Source: an uncultured Muribaculaceae bacterium
GTDB taxonomy: Bacteria; Bacteroidota; Bacteroidia; Bacteroidales; Muribaculaceae
Length of the DNA: 29,714 bases
Direction of reading: 5' to 3'
Assembly (NCBI GenBank): GCA_910579105.1
Contig: CAJTRT010000031.1
Coordinates: forward strand, 1-29,714
The position numbers were made by a program, and so were the translations under genes. Shown here in pieces: positions 22,527 to 29,714 of the stretch; the first letter of the stretch is position 1; each line of letters begins with the position of its first letter. The notes under the pieces were generated by a model. The model did no database searches, was not told where the DNA came from, and was given only the letters and a program-made list of their open reading frames with translations.

Positions 22527-23369
22527 ATGATGAAGACACTACGCATGGCGGCGGTTGTCGCCGCCGCCGGGGCGCTCGCGCTGACGGGGTGCGTCAGCAA
22601 GAAGAAATACGCGCTCCTCGAAAACCAGTACAACGACACCCGCACCGAGCTGGCCGAGAGCAAGGCATACAACAAGAGTCTCGACGCGATGCTCGCCGAG
22701 GCCAAGGCCAACAACCAGCAGCTCAAAGACAATCTCGCGGCGCTGCAAGGAACGCTGTCGCAGAGCATACAGCAGAACACGCAGGGCAACGTGAACATCG
22801 CGAAGCTGGTCGACGAAATCAACGCCTCCAACAAGTACATAAAGGAGCTGGTGGCCGCCAAGACGAAGTCGGACTCGCTCAACATGGTGCTCACCAACAA
22901 CCTTACGCGGTCGCTGTCGCGCGACGAGCTGCGCGACGTCGACGTGAAGGTGCTCAAAGGGGTGGTCTACATTTCCCTGGCGGACAACATGCTCTTCAAA
23001 ACCGGCTCATACGCCATATCCGACCGGGCGATGGAGACCCTGGGCAAGATTGCCAAGATTATCAAGGACTACAAGGACTATGACGTGATGGTCGAGGGCA
23101 ACACCGACAACGTGCCCATCTCACGGACCAACATCCGCAACAACTGGGACCTCTCGGCGCTCCGCGCCTCGTCGGTGGTGCAGACCTTGCAGGAGAAGTT
23201 CGGCGTCGATCCCTCGCGTCTCTCGGCCGCTGGCCGCGGCGAGTACCGCCCGATCGCCGACAACTCCACCGAGTCGGGCCGCCAGCGCAACCGCCGCACC
23301 GAAATCATCATCACACCCAACCTCGACCAGTTCATGGATCTCGTCGGCCAGGCCCCCAAGGCCGACTGA
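22527..23369 (+). CDS. OmpA-family lipoprotein with coiled coil
   Basis: I start at the ATG at 22527 (280 aa); 22530 is also possible and the open frame from 22428 lacks support. The signal peptide ends in LALTGC, with lipidated Cys22. Residues 28 to about 130 are heptad-like and rich in Gln, Asn, Ala and Leu, a likely coiled coil. The C-terminal OmpA domain (about 140-265) has GNTDNVP, LSALRASSV and RQRNRRTEI, the residues that bind peptidoglycan. It probably tethers the outer membrane to the wall. It stands alone; no clear promoter was identified. Confidence 0.93.
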   Translation: MMKTLRMAAVVAAAGALALTGCVSKKKYALLENQYNDTRTELAESKAYNKSLDAMLAEAKANNQQLKDNLAALQGTLSQSIQQNTQGNVNIAKLVDEINASNKYIKELVAAKTKSDSLNMVLTNNLTRSLSRDELRDVDVKVLKGVVYISLADNMLFKTGSYAISDRAMETLGKIAKIIKDYKDYDVMVEGNTDNVPISRTNIRNNWDLSALRASSVVQTLQEKFGVDPSRLSAAGRGEYRPIADNSTESGRQRNRRTEIIITPNLDQFMDLVGQAPKAD

Positions 23370-23390
23370 CCCCAGCCATTCGGCTGAATT

Positions 23391-23432
23391 GTCAGACCCG
23401 TCAGACTTGTCCGAAAGGACTGACGGGTCTGA
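23391..23432. repeat. GTCAGAC repeat forming a hairpin after the OmpA gene
   Basis: TCAGACCCGTCA (23392-23403) pairs with TGACGGGTCTGA (23421-23432). Inside, GTCC-GAAA-GGAC makes a GNRA-type tetraloop stem, with GACTT bulged. The left part matches the repeat inside the COG0523 gene at 22 of 24 bases. There is no T-run, but it could still end or stabilise the OmpA transcript. Confidence 0.7.
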
Positions 23433-23474
23433 TGTTTGTTCGCACCTGAGAAAAAGAAAAGGCGTGCCTGGGAA

Positions 23475-24097
23475 TCAGTTGTTCCTGTTGATCAGGTTGA
23501 CCACGACCTTGACCATCGTGTCTTTTTCCTCCGTACGGCTTTCGGCGATCATCAGGGTGAGGGCCACAAGGGTGTTGTCGGCTATGTGTAGTCCGCTACC
23601 ACATTAAGAAGGGAACGGCTATCCTCCGTAAGCTTCTCCTGGTTCTGTATTGTGCGGCCGAGCACCTTCACCAACTGGCTCAGTTCGTCGTACTTCTGTG
23701 CCGCGACCCGTTCGTTGACGGCGTATCCGTTGAGAAGGTACTGCTTCAACACCTTGTTCGCCCAGATACGGAAGGCGGTGGCGTTTTTCGTGTTGACACG
23801 GTAGCCCACGGAGAGAATAGCGTCGAGATTGTAGTGATCGACGATTTCTACTGATGACCCGCGGAAGCCTCTGTGCACGACTGTTTCCATTTTGGAAATA
23901 GTCACGTCACGTTCCAATTCACCTGATGCGAAAATGTTCTTCAGGTGCTTGGATATTGCCGGGACTTTCGTGCCGAACAAGTCCGCTATTTGCCGCTGGG
24001 TCAACCATATTGTTTCCCCGCAGACGGTGACATCCAACTGGGTTTCCCCGTTGGGCGCTTGGTATATAACCAGTTGTGTCTCGTTGTTGGATTCCAT
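23475..24097 (-). pseudogene. RhuM-Fic fusion gene with its Fic core deleted
   Basis: Codons from the ATG at 24097 to the TAG at 23582 (171 aa) encode the RhuM N-terminal part: YQAPNGETQLDVTV, helix-turn-helix-like LTQRQIADLFGTKVPAISKHLKNI, then YNLDAILSVGYRVN and FRIWANKVLKQYLLNGYAVNE. It stops after LLNVVADYT. From 23585 a different frame continues with IADNTLVALTLMIAES and ends NLINRNN at 23475; this is the extreme C-terminus of RhuM-Fic fusions (about 330-340 aa) as I remember them. The middle, which in intact relatives includes the HSFSDGNKR catalytic motif, is absent. The simplest reading is an out-of-frame internal deletion of roughly 400-500 nt near 23585. The DNA-binding-like N-terminal half could still be made. 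Confidence 0.8.
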
Positions 24098-24134
24098 TTT
24101 CGGCGGTATGTTTTCTATGGTGTTATGCCGCAGG

Positions 24135-25769
24135 TTAGATTATTATCTTGAAAGTCTGATTGTTATGTTGGATTATGTATATGCCGTCCGGCAGTTCGAA
24201 CTCAGTGGCGGGGAGGATAGGAGTCACCGTTTGGAAAAGCGCTCCCTCCGGAGTGTACACTTTGACAGGCTGTCCTGCGGTTGAGTTTTTGATTGTGACG
24301 GTGTTATGCGACACGGTTATTTTGATCGGATTCTCTTGGCCTGGTTTTGGAGAAACGTTGGAAGCGCGCTTCTCAAATACAATATTGAGACATCCGCCTG
24401 ATTCGATATATGGTATGGTTATCAGATTGTTTTCCAGATATTCGGTAATGATTTCTCCGTTGAACGACAGGCTATGTATCGTCCAGTCGTTTTCCGGCGT
24501 GATTTGGATCGCGCAGTCCTCGCCCTTTATGGTGTTTATAATAAAAGAACTTTCGCGGCATCCCTGTATCTTGATTGGGACAACCGGGGTTTTCACTTCA
24601 ACTTCAATAGTGGCGCGGATATCGTTGTCGGATTTGGCTGTGATCGTCGTTTTTCCGGCATTGACTCCTTTGACCGCTACTTTTCCGGTGAGGTCGGTGT
24701 AGACTTCCGCTATTGCCGTGTTGCCGCTTTCCCACCACACGAATCTTGAAGAGGCGTTTTCGGGAAGGACATATGCCGAGGCTTCCGCAACGTCGTCTTT
24801 ATACATGGTGATTTTATCTGTGCTGGTCACAACCTCGGTTACCGGGATCACGACCCACACACTGCAAGAGGCAGAGGCGCCGTTGGCGGCGGTCGCTGTG
24901 ATTTCGGCATAGCCGGTGGAGATGCCGGTCACGAGCCCGTTGTCGACAGTCGCCACGCGTTCGTCGGAAGATGACCATGAGATTCTGCCTGTTGAGCTTA
25001 CTACGTTGATCATGCTTGTACCGTTGAGGGGGATGTGTAGCGAGGAAGCGCTTAAAACAATGTCATCCTGGCTATTGTTAAGAGCTATTATGTTGGAAAA
25101 ATAATTCCAATGAATGTTTGAACGGTACTTGTCCACCGACGATGGCGGCACGAGCAGGTTAAGGGAGCTGTTTGTGTAATTGAAACATTCTTCTCCGCAA
25201 TAAGGAGGCTCAGAGGCATAGCATTTTATTTCTTCAATTTCTCCGCATTGATAAAACGCCAATTCTCCGATTCTTTCAATCCCGGATCCGAGTGTGACGG
25301 TCTTTAAGTCAAGACAGGCCCAAAATGCCCCGGCCCCAATGTCTGTGAGGGAGTTCGGCATTACCAGCGAGGTTAGTGCCGAGGCTTTGAACGCGTCCAT
25401 TCCGATTCGTCGGAGATTGTTCCCAAAACGTGCGTTCTTTAAATATTTGTTTTCATAGAATGCGAAATCACCGATATCCTCCAACGTGTGCGGAAGGAGT
25501 ACGTTTATCGCCTTCAACCCTTTACAGCCCTCCCAGCCTATGCTTGTGACCGAATATGTCTGGCCGCTGTGAGTGACGTGGCTCGGAATCTCGAATGTCT
25601 CATACTCTTCCGTCGCGGATACTGCCACGACGCACACGGTGGTCGGGTCGGCGTCACTGACCGCATAGCGTAACCCACTGATTTCAAAGTCAAAATCGAT
25701 GTCGGCCTTGGCAATGGAGAATGTGAGCGCGACCATCGCAAGGCATAGGATTGGTTTGAGAGATTTCAT
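24135..25769 (-). CDS. BspA-like leucine-rich repeat and bacterial Ig-like surface protein
   Basis: From the ATG at 25769 the protein is 544 aa, with signal peptide MKSLKPILCLAMVALTFSIAKA. The open frame continues far upstream through parC, but that is an out-of-frame shadow. Residues about 60-190 are BspA-type (LRR_5) repeats, e.g. LEDIGDFAFYENKYLKNARF and LTDIGAGAFWACLDLKTVTL. Two Ig-like (Big_2-like) domains follow: ISWSSSDERVATVDNGLVTG and a diverged second, FVWWESGNTAIAEV. The C-terminus VYTPEGALFQTV...LPDGIYIIQHNNQTFKII resembles the type IX secretion sorting domain, so it is probably exported to the surface. It may bind host or microbial partners; that is inference. It is less GC-rich than parC. 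Confidence 0.88.
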   Translation of the reverse strand: MKSLKPILCLAMVALTFSIAKADIDFDFEISGLRYAVSDADPTTVCVVAVSATEEYETFEIPSHVTHSGQTYSVTSIGWEGCKGLKAINVLLPHTLEDIGDFAFYENKYLKNARFGNNLRRIGMDAFKASALTSLVMPNSLTDIGAGAFWACLDLKTVTLGSGIERIGELAFYQCGEIEEIKCYASEPPYCGEECFNYTNSSLNLLVPPSSVDKYRSNIHWNYFSNIIALNNSQDDIVLSASSLHIPLNGTSMINVVSSTGRISWSSSDERVATVDNGLVTGISTGYAEITATAANGASASCSVWVVIPVTEVVTSTDKITMYKDDVAEASAYVLPENASSRFVWWESGNTAIAEVYTDLTGKVAVKGVNAGKTTITAKSDNDIRATIEVEVKTPVVPIKIQGCRESSFIINTIKGEDCAIQITPENDWTIHSLSFNGEIITEYLENNLITIPYIESGGCLNIVFEKRASNVSPKPGQENPIKITVSHNTVTIKNSTAGQPVKVYTPEGALFQTVTPILPATEFELPDGIYIIQHNNQTFKIII

Positions 25770-25846
25770 AGGGGCTTGTTTTAAAGATGTGTCGAGATGC
25801 TTGATTATCCGGATTGAAGGCGCTTTGGGAGCCAGTGGCCGCGGTG

Positions 25847-28621
25847 TCAGAAGAGGCGTTCCTGGCCGAGGATCTGGTCGCGGAGCTCGTCGTCGGAGAC
25901 TTCGGTGAAGCCGGTGGCGGAGGGGTCGGAATCCGGGGAGTTGGGAGAGTCGGGGGTGTCGGTAGCGTCGGCGGGGGCGTCCTCCGGCTCGTCGGGTAGG
26001 GGGAGTTCGCGGGGTTCCAGCTCCTCGACGGAGGCGAGGGTGCAGGTGGTTAGGCGCTTGCCCTTGGCCTTGAACGACTTGACGGCCACGAAGTCGGCGG
26101 CATCGACATCGAGCGGTTCGCGGAAGGAGTCGCTGCCGCCGAATATGAGGCGGAAGCGCGCCCCGGCCTTGTCGGAGAGCGCCAGGAGCCTCGAGGCGGG
26201 GTTCTCTCCCAGGAACCGCTGCCGTTTCGCGGAGGGCTCGAGGGTGAAGCGTTTGAGATAGGGATATTTCTGGTCGGCGTCGTAGAGGACCGCGGTCCAG
26301 GTCTTTTCGGGCTGGAACTTCTCGATTAGGCTCAGGGAGATGTTCTCGTAGTGGTTGGCGGCGTCGAAGTTGGTCATGTAGTATTCGCCGTCGGTGGTCA
26401 TGACGAGCACCTGGTCGTTGCCTGAGAACTCGCCCAGGAAGTCGCCGCGGCCGTCGTAGTTGAGGCGCATGACGTCGCGGTCGAACCAAACCTGGCGCCC
26501 CCCGAGGGTCGACACCCCTTTTTCTTTGAGCGAGAATCGGTGTACCTCGTTGCGCGTCACGATGTTGCCCTGGCTCTGGCGCCCCTTGATGAGCTGTTCG
26601 GAGAAATCGACGTCGAATTGCAGGGTTTTCAGGCGGGGTTTGGGCTTGAGGCTTACGCGCACCACCTCGGCCTCGCCGTTGGGGTTGGCCGAGAACCATA
26701 CGATGCGCGAGCCGGGCTTCTCCTGCGTCAGGTTATACTCCTTGTCGCGGGTCACGCCGGTGACGGCGAAGCGCTTCATGAAGAAGGTGCCTCCCCGGCC
26801 GTCCTGGTAGATGACATTGTAGATGGTGCGCTTGTCGTTGCGGGTGAAGAGGCCGACGTGGCGCACGTTCTTGTCGATGAACAGTTTCTCGGCCACGCGC
26901 ACCACCTTGTAGCGCCCGTCGTTGTAGAAGATGATCACGTCGTCGAGCAGCGAGCAGTTGAAGAGGTACTCGTCCTTTTTCAGCGAGGTGCCTATGAAGC
27001 CCTCCTCGCGGTTGATGTAGAGTTTCTCGTTGGCTTCGGCCACGCGTGACGCCTCGATGTTGTCGAAGCCGCGGATCACGGTGCGGCGGGGGTATTTCTC
27101 GCCGTAGCGCTCTTTGAGGCGCAGGAACCAGTCGACGGTGTAGTCGGTGATGTGGGCCAGGTGGTTGCTGATTTCGGCTATCCGCTCGTTGTAGAGGGCT
27201 ATCTGGCGGTCGGCGTCGCGCGAGGAGAATTTCAGGATGCGCTTCATGCGTATCTCCATCAGGCGCTGTATGTCGTCGTCGGTTATGTCGCGGACGAGTC
27301 TGGGCAGGAACGGCTCCAGGCGCTTGCGGACGTGGGCGCTGACGGCCTCCATCGTCTCCCCCTGCTCGAACTCGCGGTCCTTGTAGATCCGCTCCTCGAT
27401 GAATATCCGTTCGAGCGAGGCCGAGTGGAGCATCTCGCGCACCTCGCCGAGCTGGATTTCCAGCTCGCGGCGCAGCAGTTCGCGGGTGCGGAAGGCCGAG
27501 TGGCGCAGCAGTTCGCCCACTGTCAGGAACTCCGGCTTGCTGTCGCGGATCACGCAGCAGTTGGGCGACACGGCCACCTCGCAGTCGGTGAAGGCATAGA
27601 GGGCGTCTATGGCCTTGTCGGAGGAGGTGCCGGGGAGGAGGTGGACCAGGATCATGGCCGTCTGTGCGGTGTTGTCGTCGACCTTGCGTATCTTGATCTT
27701 TCCCTTCTCGAAGGCCTTCAGGATAGAGGCGATCACGGCCGATGTGGTCTTGCCGTAGGGTATCTCGGTGATGGCGAGGGTCTTGTTGTCGATTTTCTCG
27801 ATCTTGGCGCGCACCTTCACGGCCCCGCCGCGCTCGCCGTCGTTGTAGCGGCTCACGTCGATGTAGCCTCCGGTGGGGAAGTCGGGATACAGGGCGAACT
27901 CCTCGCCGCGGAGGGCGGCCACCGAGGCGTCGAGCAGCTCGTTGAAGTTGTGGGGGAGGATTTTCGACGACAGGCCGACGGCGATACCCTCGACCCCCTG
28001 GAACAGCAGCAGCGGGAACTTCACCGGGAGCGTCACCGGCTCCTTCTTGCGGCCGTCGTAGGATGGCACCCAGTCGGTGATCTTGGGGTTGTAGAGTGTC
28101 TCGAGGGCGAACTGCGACAGGCGCGCCTCGATGTATCGGCCCGCGGCCGCGTCGTCGCCCGTCAGGATGTTGCCCCAGTTGCCCTGGGTGTCGACCAGCA
28201 GTTCCTTCTGCCCCAGCTGCACCAGCGCGTCCTTGATGGACGCGTCGCCGTGGGGATGGTACTGCATCGTGTTCCCCACGATGTTGGCCACCTTGTTGAA
28301 GCGCCCGTCGTCGAGGGCCTTCATCGAGTGGAGTATGCGGCGCTGCACGGGCTTGAGGCCGTCCTCGATGTGGGGGACGGCGCGTTCGAGTATGACGTAG
28401 CTCGCGTAGTCGAGGAACCAGCTGCGGTACATGCCCCCCAGGCGCAGGCGCGCCGTCTCGCTGCCGGGGGCGGCGGGTAGTTCCTCCGCCTCCTCCTCCA
28501 CGGCTTCGGCCATCTCTTCGGTCTCGGGGGATATGGGTGCCGCGCCTCCGCGCGGAGCGGTCTCCGCCGCGCGGGCGTTGTCGTTTTCGTTGTCGGGAAA
28601 GGTTTTGGGGTCGTCAGTCAT
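25847..28621 (-). CDS. parC: DNA topoisomerase IV subunit A (ParC-type)
   Basis: Type IIA topoisomerase breakage-reunion subunit. The 924-aa chain begins with about 60 acidic, Ala/Glu-rich residues, then GGMYRSWFLDYASYVILERAVPHIEDGLKPVQRR. The drug-interaction region is HPHGDASIKD (122-131), with Ala127 where GyrA has its quinolone-contact Ser; I believe Ala is usual in ParC of this group. The catalytic Tyr is Tyr163 (GRYIEARLS). The wording follows the Bacteroidales ParC pattern rather than GyrA (which has SYIDYSMSVIVSRALPD). The C-terminus has an acidic Pro/Asp-rich tail. The ATP-binding partner ParE is not in the window. Confidence 0.93.
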   Translation of the reverse strand: MTDDPKTFPDNENDNARAAETAPRGGAAPISPETEEMAEAVEEEAEELPAAPGSETARLRLGGMYRSWFLDYASYVILERAVPHIEDGLKPVQRRILHSMKALDDGRFNKVANIVGNTMQYHPHGDASIKDALVQLGQKELLVDTQGNWGNILTGDDAAAGRYIEARLSQFALETLYNPKITDWVPSYDGRKKEPVTLPVKFPLLLFQGVEGIAVGLSSKILPHNFNELLDASVAALRGEEFALYPDFPTGGYIDVSRYNDGERGGAVKVRAKIEKIDNKTLAITEIPYGKTTSAVIASILKAFEKGKIKIRKVDDNTAQTAMILVHLLPGTSSDKAIDALYAFTDCEVAVSPNCCVIRDSKPEFLTVGELLRHSAFRTRELLRRELEIQLGEVREMLHSASLERIFIEERIYKDREFEQGETMEAVSAHVRKRLEPFLPRLVRDITDDDIQRLMEIRMKRILKFSSRDADRQIALYNERIAEISNHLAHITDYTVDWFLRLKERYGEKYPRRTVIRGFDNIEASRVAEANEKLYINREEGFIGTSLKKDEYLFNCSLLDDVIIFYNDGRYKVVRVAEKLFIDKNVRHVGLFTRNDKRTIYNVIYQDGRGGTFFMKRFAVTGVTRDKEYNLTQEKPGSRIVWFSANPNGEAEVVRVSLKPKPRLKTLQFDVDFSEQLIKGRQSQGNIVTRNEVHRFSLKEKGVSTLGGRQVWFDRDVMRLNYDGRGDFLGEFSGNDQVLVMTTDGEYYMTNFDAANHYENISLSLIEKFQPEKTWTAVLYDADQKYPYLKRFTLEPSAKRQRFLGENPASRLLALSDKAGARFRLIFGGSDSFREPLDVDAADFVAVKSFKAKGKRLTTCTLASVEELEPRELPLPDEPEDAPADATDTPDSPNSPDSDPSATGFTEVSDDELRDQILGQERLF

Positions 28622-28721
28622 CCTGGTATTCTATAATACGCGAATTTACGAAAAAAATCCGAAAAAGCCCTCCACACCGGTTCCGGACTTCTCCGTTCTC
28701 CCGGATATGCGTTTGCGGGTT

Positions 28722-28792
28722 ATACGCGGCACGCCGCGTCCGTACAGGCGGGTCGGAAACGCCTGGGGGTAGGGACGCGGCGTGCCGCGTAT
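28722..28792. repeat. two facing copies of the GGACGCGGC palindromic repeat
   Basis: The 20-nt arm at 28722-28741 is the exact reverse complement of 28773-28792. Each arm contains its own palindrome ACGCGGC-NN-GCCGCGT. The 31-nt middle contains AGGCG and CGCCT, which can also pair. The right copy is preceded by GTAGG like the other repeats in the window. Confidence 0.85.
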
Positions 28793-28832
28793 GACGCGCC
28801 TTTTCGCCCGTGGAATAGCCCCGTTAAGCCCT

Positions 28833-28854
28833 ATTAAGGAAATTTTTCCTTAAT
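28833..28854 (+). promoter_or_regulatory. 22-nt palindrome upstream of the pckA promoter, candidate operator
   Basis: ATTAAGGAAA (28833-28842) and TTTCCTTAAT (28845-28854) are perfect 10-bp arms around TT. It ends 12 nt before the -33 position of the pckA promoter, where an activator would bind. Being short and AT-rich, a protein-binding site is more likely than a terminator. Confidence 0.55.
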
Positions 28855-28866
28855 TATCGCGGCCAA

Positions 28867-28898
28867 TCTGTTTTTTCACGAAAAAATTCGTACCTTTG
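28867..28898 (+). promoter_or_regulatory. promoter of pckA
   Basis: TCTG (28867-28870, three of four to TTTG), 20 nt, then TACCTTTG (28891-28898), a full -7 match. The ATG is at 29000, so the leader is about 98 nt. Confidence 0.75.
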
Positions 28899-28918
28899 CA
28901 TCCGGTTAACAAGGCCGA

Positions 28919-28944
28919 CGCGCCGCGGAAACCATCCCGGCGCG
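28919..28944 (+). other. GC-rich hairpin in the pckA leader
   Basis: CGCGCCG (28919-28925) pairs with CGGCGCG (28938-28944) around a 12-nt loop, and flanking GGCC blocks (28913 and about 28952) can also pair. It lies in the 5' leader, about 55 nt before the start codon. It could stabilise the mRNA. I do not recognise a riboswitch. Confidence 0.45.
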
Positions 28945-28999
28945 CCTACCCGGCCACCGACAAAGGAAATTTTTAATTCACTCAATATCTTCTATCAAA

Positions 29000-29714
29000 A
29001 TGAGCAAGATCGATTTGACACAGTACGGTATCACCGGCACTCCCAAGGTCTTCCACAACCCTTCGTGGGACGAACTCTTCATCGACGAGACCAAGCCCGG
29101 CCTCGAAGGCTACGAGAAGGGTCAGGACACCGAGCTGGGTGCTGTGAACGTGATGACCGGCATCTACACCGGCCGTTCGCCCAAGGATAAGTTCTTCGTG
29201 ATGGACGACGTCTCCAAGAACACTATCTGGTGGACTTCCGACGAATACAAGAACGACAACAAGCCCATCACTCCCGCCACCTGGGACGCTCTGAAAAAAA
29301 TCGCCGACAAGGAGCTGAGCGACAAGCCCCTCTACGTTGTCGACGCTTTCTGCGGCACCAACAAGGACACCCGTCTGGCCGTGCGCTTCATCATGGAGGT
29401 TGCATGGCAGGCCCACTTCGTGACCAACATGTTCGTGCGCCCCACCAAGGAGGAGCTCGACAACTTCACCCCCGACTTCGTGGTGCTCAACGCCTCCAAG
29501 GCGAAGGTTGAGAACTGGAAGGAGCTCGGCATCAACTCCGAGACCTGCGTGGCCTTCAATCTCACCCAGCGCATGCAGGTGATCATCAACACCTGGTACG
29601 GCGGCGAGATGAAGAAGGGTATGTTCTCCATCATGAACTACTACCTCCCCCTCAAAGGCATGGCCTCCATGCACTGCTCGGCCAACACCGACATGAACGG
29701 CGAGAACACCGCCA
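29000..29714 (+). CDS. pckA: phosphoenolpyruvate carboxykinase (ATP), 5' part cut by window end
   Basis: It interconverts oxaloacetate and phosphoenolpyruvate using ATP/ADP; in anaerobic Bacteroidales it commonly runs in the CO2-fixing direction towards succinate. The first 238 codons are present, with no stop before the edge (usual length about 535 aa). MSKIDLTQYGITGTPKVFHNPSW is a typical start. TGIYTGRSPKDKFFV is the substrate arginine region (TGRSPKD), and RVAFNLTQRMQVIINTWYGGEMKKGMFSIMNY-like residues follow the family order (here written as VAFNLTQRMQVII, then YGGEMKKGMFSIMNYYLP, then GMASMHCSANT). Expression is probably high, judging by uniform C-ending codons. Confidence 0.96.
   Translation, partial: MSKIDLTQYGITGTPKVFHNPSWDELFIDETKPGLEGYEKGQDTELGAVNVMTGIYTGRSPKDKFFVMDDVSKNTIWWTSDEYKNDNKPITPATWDALKKIADKELSDKPLYVVDAFCGTNKDTRLAVRFIMEVAWQAHFVTNMFVRPTKEELDNFTPDFVVLNASKAKVENWKELGINSETCVAFNLTQRMQVIINTWYGGEMKKGMFSIMNYYLPLKGMASMHCSANTDMNGENTA

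Larger units (their letters stand above)
28622..28866. other. parC-pckA intergenic region
   Basis: The gap between the divergent genes parC and pckA is 378 nt. This part holds the nested palindromic repeat (28722-28792) and an operator-like palindrome (28833-28854). On the minus strand TAAATTCG (28643-28650) is a poor -7 match for parC. No small gene was seen. Confidence 0.6.

Noticed and set aside
25770..26699. Upstream extension of the BspA-like frame into parC
   Set aside because: Arg/Pro-rich shadow translation of parC in another frame; the ATG at 25769 starts a proper signal peptide.
1..29714. CRISPR array or insertion sequence
   Set aside because: No regularly spaced direct repeats and no transposase, integrase or terminal inverted repeats were seen; the repeats present are short single or paired palindromes.

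Overview
The window looks like a chromosomal segment of a GC-rich member of the Bacteroidales, most likely the Muribaculaceae or a close relative; the family is an inference and no database was searched. Three things point there. Promoters fit the Bacteroidota pattern TTTG-N19-21-TAnnTTTG, and at least eight are visible. Genes lack Shine-Dalgarno sequences. The gene set is typical of the group: LysS with a C-terminal extension followed by gpsA, a RhuM-Fic type gene, AAA_14/DUF4143 ATPases, menaquinone synthesis, and a BspA-like leucine-rich surface protein.

Layout. 1-2900: tRNA-Phe (minus), then a gene-poor stretch and a lone 771-codon SIR2-NTPase-TPR-like gene (plus), the best candidate for an anti-phage system. 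2920-7106: minus-strand operon lysS, gpsA, lolD-like ABC ATPase, lipoprotein. 7271-9407: plus-strand pepT-miaA with overlapping ends. 9512-10648: an AAA_14/DUF4143 ATPase, convergent with malic enzyme (10678-12039). 12151-12507: a small orphan protein that may be immunity-like. 12571-16590: minus-strand cluster menA-recF-DUF721(DciA-like)-hotdog thioesterase-SIS isomerase-ribH. 16752-18376: tRNA-Asp with terminator, a paired palindromic repeat, and a COG0523 GTPase with a His/Asp-rich metal-binding linker. 18517-19854: NADP-type glutamate dehydrogenase (minus). 20096-21139: alpha/beta hydrolase. 21150-22301: a second AAA_14/DUF4143 ATPase (minus). 22527-23369: OmpA-like lipoprotein. 23475-24097: a RhuM-Fic gene that has lost its Fic catalytic core. 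24135-25769: BspA-like LRR/Ig-like protein. 25847-28621: ParC-type topoisomerase subunit A. 29000-end: 5' part of ATP-dependent PEP carboxykinase.

Core functions cover central carbon and nitrogen metabolism (PckA, malic enzyme, GdhA), translation (LysS, MiaA, two tRNAs), replication and repair (RecF, DciA-like, ParC), quinone, flavin and probably Kdo-type sugar synthesis, and envelope biogenesis. The less GC-rich accessory genes (SIR2, both DUF4143 ATPases, RhuM-Fic, BspA-like, the 118-aa protein) sit singly between core operons.

Two families of small dispersed repeats run through the intergenic DNA. One is a TGTAGGGACG-type palindrome with a variable core, at six places. The other is a GTCAGAC/GTCCGAC repeat, found once downstream of the OmpA gene and once inside the coding sequence of the COG0523 GTPase.
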